From assembly GCA_024734555.1 (NCBI GenBank), contig JANPWX010000028.1:4621752-4685751 (forward strand): 64,000 nt of DNA, read 5' to 3'. A program made the position numbers and the translations under genes. Shown one piece after another: positions 26,001-36,854 of this stretch. The DNA is from Trochalopteron elliotii. Its lineage: Eukaryota > Chordata > Aves > Passeriformes > Leiothrichidae. The notes under the pieces were generated by a model. It did no database searches, was not told where the DNA came from, and saw only the letters and a list, made by a program, of their open reading frames with translations. The first letter of the stretch is position 1. Each line of letters begins with the position of its first letter.

Positions 26001-26664
26001 ATGAAGCAGTTATAAAAATGCAAGCAGTAATTATCCATGAGGTTGACGCATACTGAATTAATGAGCCCTCCATTCTGGGATTCCTCTGGGATTCAAAGGA
26101 AAAGTTTTACGTTGCCTGTTTTAGCTAACTTTTTGTCATAATTAACATCAGTTCATTATATTAAAAGGAAGGCTTAGATAGCAAAGAATGAAACCCATAA
26201 AAGCCACCATGCTAAGAGTAGCCTGCTCCAGCCAGGCCGTTAAAACAAGGGTATATATTTCCCCCTGTGTCGACCCAGGACAAAACTACTGCAGCCTTTC
26301 AGGACTTACAGTAGAATATCCTCCCCTGCATAACTCAGAAAGATCTCATAAGATAATCAAGTTCAAGTTCCTCATCAAAGCAGAACTGACACTGAATTAA
26401 AGCAAGATTACTTACAGCTTAGATCATCAAGGTCTTGAAAAACTCCCAAAGAGTAACCTGAAAAGAACAGAATTTTAACCATGGTAATCTAAACCCTCTC
26501 TTTTGAAAACCAGGGGTAGATCCATACTGTTTTTCAAAAGGTGACGGCACTTATAAGCTGTCTACTGGCATATTTATGCCCACTGTGATAAGACATAGAC
26601 AATGTATTAGCCACTTGAAGACTTTTCTACTCACAGTTTAAAGAACCTAATGGAAAGGTTCATA
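23013..26664. other. no gene seen; non-coding
   Basis: No exon, RNA gene or repeat family recognised. Frames are at most 83 codons. The CR1 at 22296-23012 ends cleanly at its left border. Confidence 0.4.
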
Positions 26665-27085
26665 AAATGATAGAATATCTTGAGCTGGAAGGGACCTACA
26701 AAGAGCATCCTGGCCCTGCACAAAACAACCCCAAGATTCACACCATGTGCCTGAGACCATTATACAAATGCTCCTTGAACTCTGTCAGGCTGGTGCCGTG
26801 ACCACTGCCCTGGGGAGCCTGTTCCAGTGCCCAGCCACCCTCTGGGTGAAGAATCTTTTCCTGATATCCAGCCTAAACCTCCCCTGACACAGCTTCAGGC
26901 CATTCCCTTGGGTCCTGTCACTGGTCACCAGAGAGTAGAGAGCAGTACCTGTCCCTCCTCTTCCCCTCACGAGGAAGTTGTAACTGCAGTGAGGTCCCTC
27001 CTCAGTCTCCTCTTCTCCAGGCTGAAGTGACCAAGTGACCTCAGCCACTCCTCTTACAGCTTCCCTGCAAGGCCCTTCCCCATCT
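26665..27085 (-). mobile_element. CR1 LINE, 3' part, same type as the copy at 50.6 kb
   Basis: Reverse-strand CR1 of about 420 bp. On the plus strand it runs from ATAGAATATCTTGAGCTGG through CACCATGTGCCTGAGACCAT, CCTGGGGAGCCTGTTCCAG and CCTAAACCTCCCCTGACACA to GGCCCTTCCCCATCTGA. On the minus strand a frame still encodes the ORF2 C-terminus ([20 protein letters not shown], then [12 protein letters not shown]). It aligns by eye over its length with 50640-51248, in opposite orientation, and its low number of breaks suggests a comparatively young subfamily. It is 5'-truncated and inactive. Confidence 0.9.
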
Positions 27086-27175
27086 GATCTTGCTAGTTTT
27101 ATCCTTTATTGTTGTACAGCTTTCTTACACAATATTGACAAGATGATCTGGCTCCAAACAAGCCACAGAGGGGGT

Positions 27176-27239
27176 CATAATTTTGCAGTATTTTATAATT
27201 TTGCAGTATTTTTAATTACTGCAGTATTTTATAATTTTG
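27176..27239 (+). repeat. short AT-rich tandem repeat, about 3 copies
   Basis: Units of the form ATAATTTTGCAGTATTTT occur three times, the third with a small change (TTAATTACTGCAGTATTTT). This is a local duplication, not coding. It starts about 90 bp beyond the end of the CR1 copy. Confidence 0.85.
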
Positions 27240-28429
27240 TTTTCAGTCATTCCACATTGGTAAGAGCTTTCACATGAACAAAGGTATGTCGGTATATTTT
27301 GTTTAATTTCTTGTGAAAGTACATTTTTTCTCAAGATTCTTTCTAGTCTGGAATTGAATGAAACTGAACATTTTAAAGTAAAATGAAATATTAAACTTCT
27401 TAGTTAAATTTGTTATTGAATAACTTTTGAATATCTGTGCTTACTCAGAATGGGACCTGACTTTGCCCACTTTGCCCACTATTTGAAACGTTTGTGAGTA
27501 ATAATGAGCCTTTACTGGAGGAGGAATTAGAAAGTCAGTCCATTTGATGTTTCATTCTGTTAAGTAAACCATCTACAATAATTGCAAGCATTTACAAACA
27601 TTTGTAATTTTCACACATCTCAGGTTTCAACTTTTACATTATTTCTTGACAAGTACACTTCAGAAACAAAGCTATTACTTTCTCTCCTGAAGGTGAATGT
27701 CTTCCCTTTTTTTTTACCCTCCCAAACCTTGCTTTGCCAATTCCTTCTCTTATTCTTGTTACTCACTCTTCATGGACTATTATCACTAATATAAAATTAA
27801 ACTGAGAATGTAGTAAGATATATTACTAAAAGTGGATCACAACACAAAGATCATTATGTTTGAAGTAGAACAGAAGATTAAGATATTGATTCAAAGAATC
27901 CAAAGTAGCAGAAATTTTTAAGTGGTACAAATTGACAGCAAAGAATGAATTTATTCTCCTTTAGTTGTAATTTGACGCTGATAAGTGCTAAACACATAAA
28001 AGCAAATTTCTGTATTTTGACATTCAGTTCAAGTTTTAAATTATATTTTTATATAATTTCTTTTATATGATACAATGTTGTGGGCACATCTTTTAGCTCC
28101 AGAGGACACAATGTATTATTGATCAAGTTGCTTAGTAAGTGGAGATTTAAGTTACATACTGCACTCAGCCTCTTTTTTAACACATTCACCTCAGGTTAGT
28201 ACATGTCATTTTGGGGGTTCACAAGTACAATCTAATCTCAGTTAAAAATTGCCAGAGTGCATGGGGAGTGTTCCAATACATCAGAACACAAGATGTAGCC
28301 AGTTATCGGAAAATTACCTTCACATGTCTCATGTAGATGTCTCTCCCTCAGGAGGTCAAGCAAAATTATCAGATCAGAACAGTATTTTCTCCTTCTTGTT
28401 ATACTCTGGGAGAATACTCTTTAAGTGGC
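27240..28429. other. no gene seen; AT-rich non-coding
   Basis: Nothing recognisable apart from a two-copy 10-bp duplication, CTTTGCCCAC, at 27461-27480. This is the pre-insertion flank of the adjacent LTR. Confidence 0.4.
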
Positions 28430-28435
28430 ATAGCT
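28430..28435. repeat. 6-bp target site duplication, left copy (ATAGCT)
   Basis: ATAGCT directly precedes the TGTTGG end of the LTR and is repeated exactly at 29097-29102 after its CCCACA end. Six-base duplications are typical of integrases of betaretrovirus-like (ERVK) and alpharetrovirus-like elements. Confidence 0.85.
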
Positions 28436-28554
28436 TGTTGGAGTGCGTGTCTCTTTGGTCAGCCCAGTATTCGGCTAGACCACCCGGCAGCTCCGACACG
28501 CCACAACAGGATCAATCTGCGGGTCTTGGCTCAGCAGCCCCTGGACTTTTGCTG

Positions 28555-28566
28555 TCACGGCCGTGA
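28555..28566. promoter_or_regulatory. 12-bp perfect palindrome in LTR R/U5
   Basis: TCACGGCCGTGA is perfectly symmetric, contains two CpGs and lies about 45 bases downstream of the AATAAA on the minus strand. It may be a protein-binding site or a hairpin in the viral RNA leader; neither is shown by the sequence alone. Confidence 0.5.
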
Positions 28567-28611
28567 TGTAAATGAAAGAGGGGACTCTCAGAGGGTCGGG
28601 AGGAACAGAGG

Positions 28612-28617
28612 TTTATT
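28612..28617 (-). terminator. poly(A) signal AATAAA of the solo LTR
   Basis: AATAAA on the minus strand inside the LTR R region. In an intact provirus it directs polyadenylation in the 3' LTR. Here it could end a minus-strand host transcript. Confidence 0.7.
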
Positions 28618-29096
28618 GGGGGGTCACAGGGGAACCCCTTACCTCCTGCCCGATGCCTCAGGAGAGACCTCGGACAAAGGCTACAGGGGGGTTTTGTCCA
28701 GGACAGGCTCAAGGGGTGGGTACAAACTACAAACCAATTAAACAAAGCAAAGTAATACATGCCAACTGAATTACCTAACTACTAACAAATCAAGGTAATT
28801 TGGGGAGGGGTCTCAGGGGAATCTGCCAACTGCTGTCCAAATCTCTTCGAAAGTTCTGGACCTTGAAGATAGTAACTTAATGATGGACAGGGGAAGAAGG
28901 AGAGGATGGGCAGGGAGCATCATGGGGAAAGGACCAATAGGAAACAGTCTCTGGGCAAAGACCAGAGAGGCACAGAAACTCTTATCAACTTCTGATAAGA
29001 GAAAACTCCAAGACAAGGGGCCCTTATGGGGTAACTAGAGCTATACTAACTTACAACAAATCCTTTTCTAAAACATGGAAATCTTGCAAACCCACA

Positions 29097-29102
29097 ATAG
29101 CT
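29097..29102. repeat. 6-bp target site duplication, right copy (ATAGCT)
   Basis: Exact match to 28430-28435 immediately after the LTR terminus CCCACA. Confidence 0.85.
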
Positions 29103-31571
29103 TAGTACCCATATCCCAAACACTACAGAGGCTTTTCCAAAATCCGGTGCTAGTTATTTTGATGACTAGTCATTTGAGAGTGTTGGAAGTTGCTGTTATC
29201 TCTTCATAAGCCTTCTTCTCAGTATACTTGTCACAGATCCTAAAAGATCCCGCTCATAGGAGGATAGACTGGATGAAAGCCTATGACAAGGTGTCCTTAA
29301 AGATTGTCTTTCAAAAAACACTGTCTTACCAATGGGCATTGAGAGGGTAGAAGTCACAGACATGTTATCAAGGCCTGGCCCTTAAATAGGTGATAATATA
29401 ACATAAAAAGTCTTTGCTTAGGAGCAAATTGTAAGAAAACACACTTATTCTGTAATGAATAATAAGTACAGTAAAAAATACTAGCAGTTTAATTACAGTG
29501 TTGCAGCTGGCACTGCTGACAGCTGTATTCTGAGTGCAGCATAGAGAGGAAACAGACTTGTCCTCTAATGAAAAGTGTGCCACTTTCAGCCGAGAGAAAT
29601 GGGGAGGAAAGGGAAGATATGGAAGTTTTAAATCCGGAGAGACTCCATAGACTCTCCATTATGATCAATGTGCAGATCCAGAGGGAGAGGTGCTGAATAC
29701 ATCACTCAGAGCAAACCATTCTCCCCACAGCCGCATAGAAAAGAGGCAGGATTTGAGAGTGCAGCTTCAGCATCTCTGAGTGCCTCCCACTCTTCAGCCA
29801 AACACCTTCCACACGCCATGGCTTCACAAACACACACTTCTCCCAGTCTTAGCAGGAAATTATACACAAACAAAAGGAACCTGTAAGCAGCAGCAAAGCA
29901 TCAAAAGACTGATTCAATATTCAGTGTATGAGCACAGGCTCATGTTTCCACCATTAACTTAAAAGTGGAGATTCTACACAGCTGAAGCACAGTTACATAC
30001 CTGTAAAAACAATTTTGTTTCTATTAGACCAGTAAACTGTGAACTATAACTGAACTTCCAGCTTGTGGAGCTGATGCTCTTCCTCCTTCAAAGTGAAAAC
30101 CCAGAAAGGTGATTTTGGAAAATAACCAAATCAAGCAACTCCTTTCCTCTTGTAAACAAGAGGAAAACCTGTCAGAACTCACCTAAGCAGTGAGTTCAGT
30201 CTAACAATCGCTCTTTCATTTGTTCATTGCTTTAATTTGTTAGCCTTGGGGTACTACAAGTGTTATATTATAGGTGTCCTTACATAGAAGTTTCCAGGGC
30301 ACTTTTTGTTAAAATAAGCATTGACTCATCACGTACTTATAAACAGGAAGGATTAAATTTAAGATCTTGGGTTTTTTCTTATACATTCCAAAAATCTACA
30401 GGCTGTGCCTGATAAACAAACTAGATATACTGGTCTCTCCTGTGCTCCTGTGAGTCTGTGGGACTTTTTTTCTCTGCAACAGCATTCCTGCAAATATGTC
30501 TCTCCATCTCCCATGCCAGTGATCATTCCTATTTACCTTCCTAATACCTGGTTTTCTGGAGAAGTTAAGCCATGGAACATTGTGACCTGAAAAAAAAATA
30601 CTGCCAGCAAAATGACACAGAAGAGCAGCCAACAGTGTGGAAATAATGTAATGGAAGCAACAACTGCATAATCCAAGAAAAACACTTGTCCAACTCTTAC
30701 GTCTGTGATAAGTAACTAATGAGGCATTCATGGATGGGCAGCCAGCTCTGAAGTCTTCAAGACATGCAGGCATTTGAATGATGATAGAAAGCACAAGGGT
30801 GAAGGTGAGAAAAACATTTTACCTAAAGTTATTCTGTTTATTTTTGACTAGTTATGTGGCAACAAAATAAAACTATTTTTCTCCTAGCAAAATTTTATAC
30901 ATATTATATGGATATATGTGTGTTGATAGCATCCTTGCACTGATTGGACATACAGTTTTGTTATTGAATTCGTTGGTATATCCATTTGGCCTTTAAAATA
31001 TTTATCTGGAAGTTAGAAATATATGATATCTATTATAAATAATTGTATTTTCACTTGAAAATACAAACCATCATTGCCCTTATGAGGATCACATTTCACA
31101 CATTCCTCTCACCCTTGTACAATTTTCTTCCCCACAGAGGTCCTGGACATGCAACAACTCTTCGACCTTCCTCTTCCCTCACTCTTCCTTTCTATGTTTG
31201 CTCATATATAGCTCCTTTAGCTATATTGCTATGTCTCTGGCAGGTTTTCCTCTCATGTTTCCATTTCTCTCTGACATTTTCTATCCATCTGGATCACCAG
31301 ACATCCTGGGTCTCCTATTTCCCCACTTTGTTTGTGGATGATGATCCCATCTATTCAATTCCATCCTTCTTCCCAGACCATTCCTACCAACAGGCTTCTC
31401 CCAGCCTCAAATTCTTTTTTGACAACCATGTTGACATTGCAACTGTGCCAACTCATCCCAAAGATATGATATTTCCAGGCAGTATTCTCAGATGTCTCAG
31501 AATATATACCTGAAAAGGTCTCTGCACAGGCAAGGGCCTCTAATCAATGCACAGCCCTCAAACTGTTGAAG
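29103..31571. other. no gene seen; non-coding with pyrimidine-rich stretch
   Basis: Frames at 30396-30794 (-, 132 codons) and 31043-31513 (+, 156 codons) are long for the window, but neither peptide shows a recognisable domain. The second lies in a C/T-rich stretch (about 31100-31400) that has few stop codons by composition. I do not call genes here. Confidence 0.4.
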
Positions 31572-31591
31572 AAGAGCTCTGGAGAGCTCTT
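31572..31591. repeat. near-perfect 9-bp inverted repeat
   Basis: AAGAGCTCT, two-base spacer GG, AGAGCTCTT. Each arm contains the GAGCTC hexamer. The hairpin potential is clear; no function is evident. Confidence 0.75.
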
Positions 31592-31886
31592 AGGGAATCA
31601 CCACCAAGCTTAATGTAACCAGACATTCCCTTCCAGGAAACAAAGGCAGAAGCCACAGGCACTGGTGTTTCCCTAGACACCGTGACTGCAAGGCATATTG
31701 CATATTCATCTTAGAGTTCCTGCCTTTATGTGCTACATATATTGAACATGTAGAACACCCTCACAGGCAGGAGGCAAAGAAACAGGCATTATACAAAATT
31801 TTAGGTGTGTGGTATGCTTGATGCAATTTGTCACTGTTTTGCAAGTCTGGATGGTTTCTGTGATGTAGCTGGAGAGTATATCTTGA

Positions 31887-32835
31887 TCACCTAGTGAGTA
31901 TCATTAAAGGAAACTTGAAGGGCCATCTGATGTTCTTGGTTAAATGAGGTTCAGAAGGGCTGACCACAGCTGCAAAACAATGGCACAAACAAGCACCATG
32001 GCCATCCCTGCCATTGTGTAATTGTTGTGTCTGCTGGCAAGTGCAAACAGGAATCTGCCCAAGATCTCTCTCCTTGAGAAAGGGTATGGCAAAACAACAG
32101 TTAAAACTATTTCCTTGTTGCGTGGCAAAACCAAGAGAAAACGTGATTAAGTCAGAAAGGGGAGAAATTATGACCTCAGGAACTGGTCCAATATCCTGTA
32201 GACAGTAGCCTGGATAATTTCACTGGTCTGACCTATCACCCACTGAAAAGGTCCAGATTCCGGGAAGGGCAGATTAGTCCTGATTCCCATTCTGCACATG
32301 ACTTGTATGTACAGTTGGAGCAAAGTTGAGACAAGGGCACAACAGTCCCTTGTTTGCCACAGTTCATGTCTTCTTCCACAGATTTGCACTGAAAAACAGC
32401 TGGGCTTTGCATGACAATGTTAAGTTTCACCATCTCATCTTTATAAGGGTCTATAGAATGTAGACAATATTGTAAATCCCATTTTGTGTTTCCCGCTGGT
32501 TTCCAGACTTCATCTTTTTGCTCCATTTTCTGGTGTAACTCTTTATTTTGTGGTCCTGCCCAGCCTTCATTCTCACTCCTAAGAGTTGCCCTTTTGACCT
32601 CCTTTCCCAAACTGAGATATTCTCCTCACACCTTTGGGTCCTCAATTAGTCCTGAGCTTTTCTCTAATCAATTCAGTAATCTTTCAGTATTAGCTACTGT
32701 TAGCCTGGTACCAGCATCTTTGAAAGTCTTTTGGAGTTTACCTTGTCCAGTAATATCAAAAAAGTAATTTGGAATACTAAATTTGTCCCCTTTTTTTTTC
32801 TGGTTTCCAGAGAGAGTTAGTTGGAGGGTTGGCAT
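31887..32835 (-). pseudogene. decayed coding-like stretch, family unrecognised (possibly ERV-derived)
   Basis: On the minus strand one frame starts at an ATG (32833-32835) and runs to 32236 for about 200 codons with only two internal stops (one at 32668-32670, another near 32620), where roughly a dozen would be expected by chance. A different frame is then open for 110 codons from 32219 to 31887. A frameshift between them would explain the pattern. The first part is rich in K, E and D and contains a cysteine cluster (CSNCTYKSCAEW, then GLIC). The second part also has paired cysteines (CTCQQ, CLCHC). The cysteine pattern and flanking retroviral DNA would fit a decayed retroviral envelope or other retroelement protein, but no motif settles this. 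A retroposed host gene is an alternative. Confidence 0.35.
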
Positions 32836-35800
32836 CTAATCATTAGGTTAAATCTTGGGAGTTTTCAGGATGAAAAGGTCATTCTTACTGATTTCTAAAA
32901 ATCTCAGGATAAGGGAGCTATTAGGTAAGAGGTAAGCACACTGCTTCTGTGAACAAAGCAGACAAGAATCCTTATTCAGACCTGGACTCTTTGTTAGATC
33001 TGGCTCCTACTTTAAACCTTTGCCATAATAAGGGAAGCAATTACATGCCATCTGATTCGGAAAGATTAGCAAATTACACTGTTTTAAAATAATCCTGAAA
33101 CTGAATTTTTTTAAAGTTATATATTGAATTGACAGGGAGAACATTGCTTCTGTAATGGAATTAATTGGTTTTACATACTAGAAAAGAACAGAGATGAGAA
33201 AATAGTTATTTTCAGATGCTTTCTACTTGAATTTCACCATAAACTTGGATAGACATATTTTAATATCCTGACACTATAAAGCTATCTTGTACTTATGTTG
33301 GCCTTTTTTTGTCATTGTCATGAAAATAAGTCATAAAAACATATCCATAGTCTTGAATTTATATTAAGATTGTAATAAATCTTAGACACCTCTATACTGG
33401 AGATGGAAAAAATGATGAGGTCATCTCATTGAAGTTCCTGCCAATGAAGGAATATTTTCTGCAGTGTAGTGTCCACTGATTTATAGCCATATTGGACAAA
33501 TGGCTTAAGTGATGGTTTCCCTTCTGAGAGCTACTAAGAAAACAGTAATATGAAATATATTATGGAAACTAACCAGTGTACATTTTCCAGAAGCACTTTC
33601 ATATTAGAAATTTCTAGTCAATCATATTTGCAATATATTGACCAAATATATTGCTCAATGTATTGAAAGTAAAACAAAAGGACACTTACAAGGGTGAATA
33701 AAAAAATGACCACAACTTTGATTGAAACTGACGTCACTCTTTTCCACTCATGGGAACAAAGTTGTAAATCAGTTCTATCTCACAATCATCTGGATTCAAT
33801 ATAGTAATCTCTAGTAGTTTTGAAATGCAAGAGGGGAGATGGAAATTACAGTACTTCTACAAAACACTCCTGGTCTGAAGATGACGTTGTGTCTGCTTTA
33901 CCAGCAACAAATTCTGTGATGGGGTTTTAGGGTTGGACTCTCTATTCATTTTAAAATCCCCTATACACCTTCTCCTGGGGTACCCTGGGGGATGGTTTCA
34001 CAGCATGTTCAAGAACATCTACAACCATGCAGTCACTGAAAGTCACAGTGCACCCTCCACCTTCACCACCCCAGAAGAGCATTCCTGAATGTCGCCTTTT
34101 GGCAGCCATTCCAGCTCAATCACCAAACCACAGACTCAGTATGAACAGAGAAACTGCAAAGAGTATAGGAGATGACCTGGTGTTTATCTGAGTTTCCCGT
34201 GCACTTCTTGTTGCTCAGTTAGGAAGTTAACATGACCAATCAGAGACAACTTGAATAACTACACTAGATATTTTGTACTTGAGTCTTCTGCTTGAAGCAG
34301 CTTGCAAAGATGAATTCTGGAAAACCATCTACTCTGTCATCAAAGTTCAGACAAGGCAAAGTCCCTTAGTGTTCACAGACATCTTTTAGATGTCTGTTGT
34401 GATTACAAAAATATATGCTTTTCTGTGACACATACAGAGGGAAACATAGTTGTAAAACACTAGTCAAGAAACAACATCAGGTAACTTTGAATGCATAAGT
34501 ATGTAAAATCCACTATCTCTCAATTGTAAGTATCAGTTGCATTTTGATTTTGCTGTTCAGTAAGCATAGATGAGTAAAGAAAATGTTAGTATGTTATAAT
34601 TGACATGTTAACAAATAACATTATGTTGGTGATTTGTCCTGCATGTTGTAAAAATTTCTCAAATATGCCTGTTTATTCTTATCTATGATCCATTCAGTCT
34701 CAGCACATGATGGCTTAGGAAGGGGCAGTGAATGTAATTTATTTTTCAACTCTTCAATCCTAATTTTGCCAACCACTTAAAGAATGGAATATAAGAAAAG
34801 TTAAATTCTAATACCTCCACTGAAGACACTAACACAGTTCTGGAATTCTTTGATGGTTTGGAACTGTTTGTGGAGACAGTCTGAAGATACACAGTTACGG
34901 AGTGTGTAGAAGAAAGCAACAAGGCTCTTTACTTTTCTCCAGGTATTTCTTTCACATTCAACAAAGCAACAGACAAGTTATTACTTCAGAAAAAAAAAAA
35001 CAAACAAGCAAAAAAAAAAAAACCCTGCTTTTTAATCTATTTCCTTTGTTAAACATTACAAATTTCCCACCCAACAGCTGATATATAGCATGTGGATTTC
35101 TGTCTCCTCAGAGCAAAAATCGTACCAAATAAAGAAAAAATAAATGCCCGCTAAAACATAGTAAATTTGCCAAATTAGTTCTGCCTAATGCAATCTCATA
35201 GTGGAACCCATGCAATTTCAGGATTTTCTTCAGATCTATTATTCATAGTATTTTTGGCATAACTTTATATACTTCTGCTTACAGTGCTTTGGAAAACTTC
35301 TGTTACAGCTAATTCTAGTGCATTAAAATGAAAACCAATGGATGCTATCATCATTTGCTTTTAAAAAAGAGAAGAGGGGCCAAATACATGGCAAATCATG
35401 TGAGTCCAGTTCAGGACCATTAGCTTCATATTCAGCTCAGAGACCTGCATTCTTTGGTGCCATTTTTGTATGAAGCTGTAAACAGAAGAAGGAAAATTGC
35501 AGAATAAATATTTAAGCTTAGTCATAAAAAATCTTTAGGAATAATTAGCTGGAATACACAGTCAGGTACATGAACTGAACTTGGAATGTCAGCTGCTCAT
35601 AAAGGAAGCTGATCCAAGTGGAAACCAATCACTATTTTTGCCAAGAGCATGGGCTAAATAACCAAACCACTACGAAGAGTATTGTTCTCTTCCTCCAGAC
35701 CAAAACCAATTTCCCACAAATCAGGGCCTTCTGGGCACTTTTTTTAACTGTAACTAATGAAGTCCATGCTCAGCATGATGGTACTTTTCCCTAATTGTTC

Positions 35801-36164
35801 AGAAGTTGGGGACAACATGCTCTATTTATTTTTGTAGTAGGACTCTGATGAGCTGCTGTTTATCTTACTGCTCCCAGATCAGAAACTTTCAAAACAGGCC
35901 CAGCTGCTCAGTGTCAGCTGTGACCTTCCCCTGCTCATGAGCATGTTCCCGAGCCCAAAAGACTAGAGATCTTGGAAAGACATCTTTTTCAGTCTCAGTA
36001 GACATCAGATGCATGCATTAAGCTTTCATGTCTCACCCACCTACTGGAAAAAATCTGTGAAGTCTGATAAAATTCATCTTATTTTCATATGTCCAAACAA
36101 TTCCAAGATCCATCACACCTCTATAAGAAACGCAAAGCCTTATGAGAGGAATCAGTGGAACAGC
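32836..36164. other. no gene seen; AT-rich non-coding
   Basis: The coding-like signal upstream of 32835 on the minus strand is lost quickly to multiple stops. An A-rich run lies at about 34989-35022. 33900-34200 is slightly richer in GC and may be an unrecognised old repeat. Nothing else is supported. Confidence 0.4.
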
Positions 36165-36213
36165 ACTTCCAGGATCGTTAAGGTCCTTTCCAACTGAGGC
36201 CATTCTATGGTTC
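36165..36213 (+). mobile_element. CR1 LINE, extreme 3' tail
   Basis: AGGATCGTTAAGGTCCTTTCCAACTGAGGCCATTCTATGGTTC matches in pieces the last ~45 bp of CR1 (GATC-TTAAGGTCC-TTCCAAC-CATTCTATG-TTC). The rest of the element is absent through 5' truncation or divergence. Confidence 0.7.
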
Positions 36214-36854
36214 AGGCTGCTGGAAAAGCATTCAGGTAGTCACCATTCTGCATAAGCATGGCTATTTAATCAGAGACCACACTCCATATTGTTACTGCTG
36301 TTAATTGTATTACCACTATTTTTTATAATCATATTTTCAACATTCAGAATAAAAAACAGGAAGACATAAAGATCAAATCTGCAGATGTAATTTGCCAAAA
36401 TTCTAGAATATTTGAGTAAAAGCTTTGAATTTATTCCATTTTATGAGAATTTTTTTTCTCAATATTTTGAATTCTGAATCTCCATTTAAACAAATGCATT
36501 GTGATGCAAGATGATGAATGAACACTCAGAACCTACATCATTTCTCTGCTGAAAAACATAATATGCATAAGGCTTGCAAGATAAAAACAAGTACAACCTG
36601 TTTGGCACTTTTATTTCATAATGTGAAGGACACATTACCTGGTAGTGTAGCCTGCATGCTGGTAGCCTGCATGCTGGCCGTTAACATTTAACTGCTGCAA
36701 GTTGCCTATAAGTACCCTGCAGCAGCTGCTGTCCCTGGATTTCTATTAGTCTCTTCAAACACCAGTTCATTCCACTTTTATCCAGTATTTCAAAGCAGAT
36801 AATTTTTAGTTCTATACTAGACGTATCAGCTGATGCAGTGAAAAGGTGACCTCC
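36214..36854. other. short non-coding interval with a 15-bp tandem duplication
   Basis: GTAGCCTGCATGCTG is duplicated exactly at 36647-36661 and 36662-36676. CCTCC, directly before the LTR, pairs imperfectly with CCTTC after it. No gene seen. Confidence 0.6.

Larger units (their letters stand above)
28436..29096 (-). mobile_element. complete solo LTR, ERVK/alpha-like endogenous retrovirus
   Basis: A 661-bp retroviral LTR bounded by TGTTGG and CCCACA and flanked by perfect ATAGCT duplications. The two LTRs of a provirus have recombined and removed the coding interior. The minus orientation follows from AATAAA on that strand at 28612-28617, which is followed by CCTCTGTTCCTCCC, a 12-bp palindrome and a GGGGCTGCTGAGCC-type U5. 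Upstream on that strand is a U3 with a CCAAT-family sequence (ATTGG near 28735). It is more GC- and CpG-rich than its surroundings. The perfect duplication suggests a fairly recent insertion. Frames of 65-134 codons at 28249-28769 overlap it and are incidental. Confidence 0.88.

Noticed and set aside
28337..28741. 134-codon + strand frame
   Set aside because: It starts in the flank and crosses the LTR boundary and target duplication, so it did not exist before the insertion.
30396..30794. 132-codon minus-strand frame
   Set aside because: No recognisable motif; opposite-strand frames overlap and no splice-like boundaries are visible.
31043..31513. 156-codon + strand frame
   Set aside because: It lies in a C/T-rich stretch where stop codons are rare by composition, and the peptide (F, L, S, P-rich) mirrors that bias.
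32690..32760. Peptide piece DAGTRLTV resembling an antigen-receptor J segment
   Set aside because: Only five or six residues agree, with no recombination signal heptamer/nonamer and no FGXG motif.
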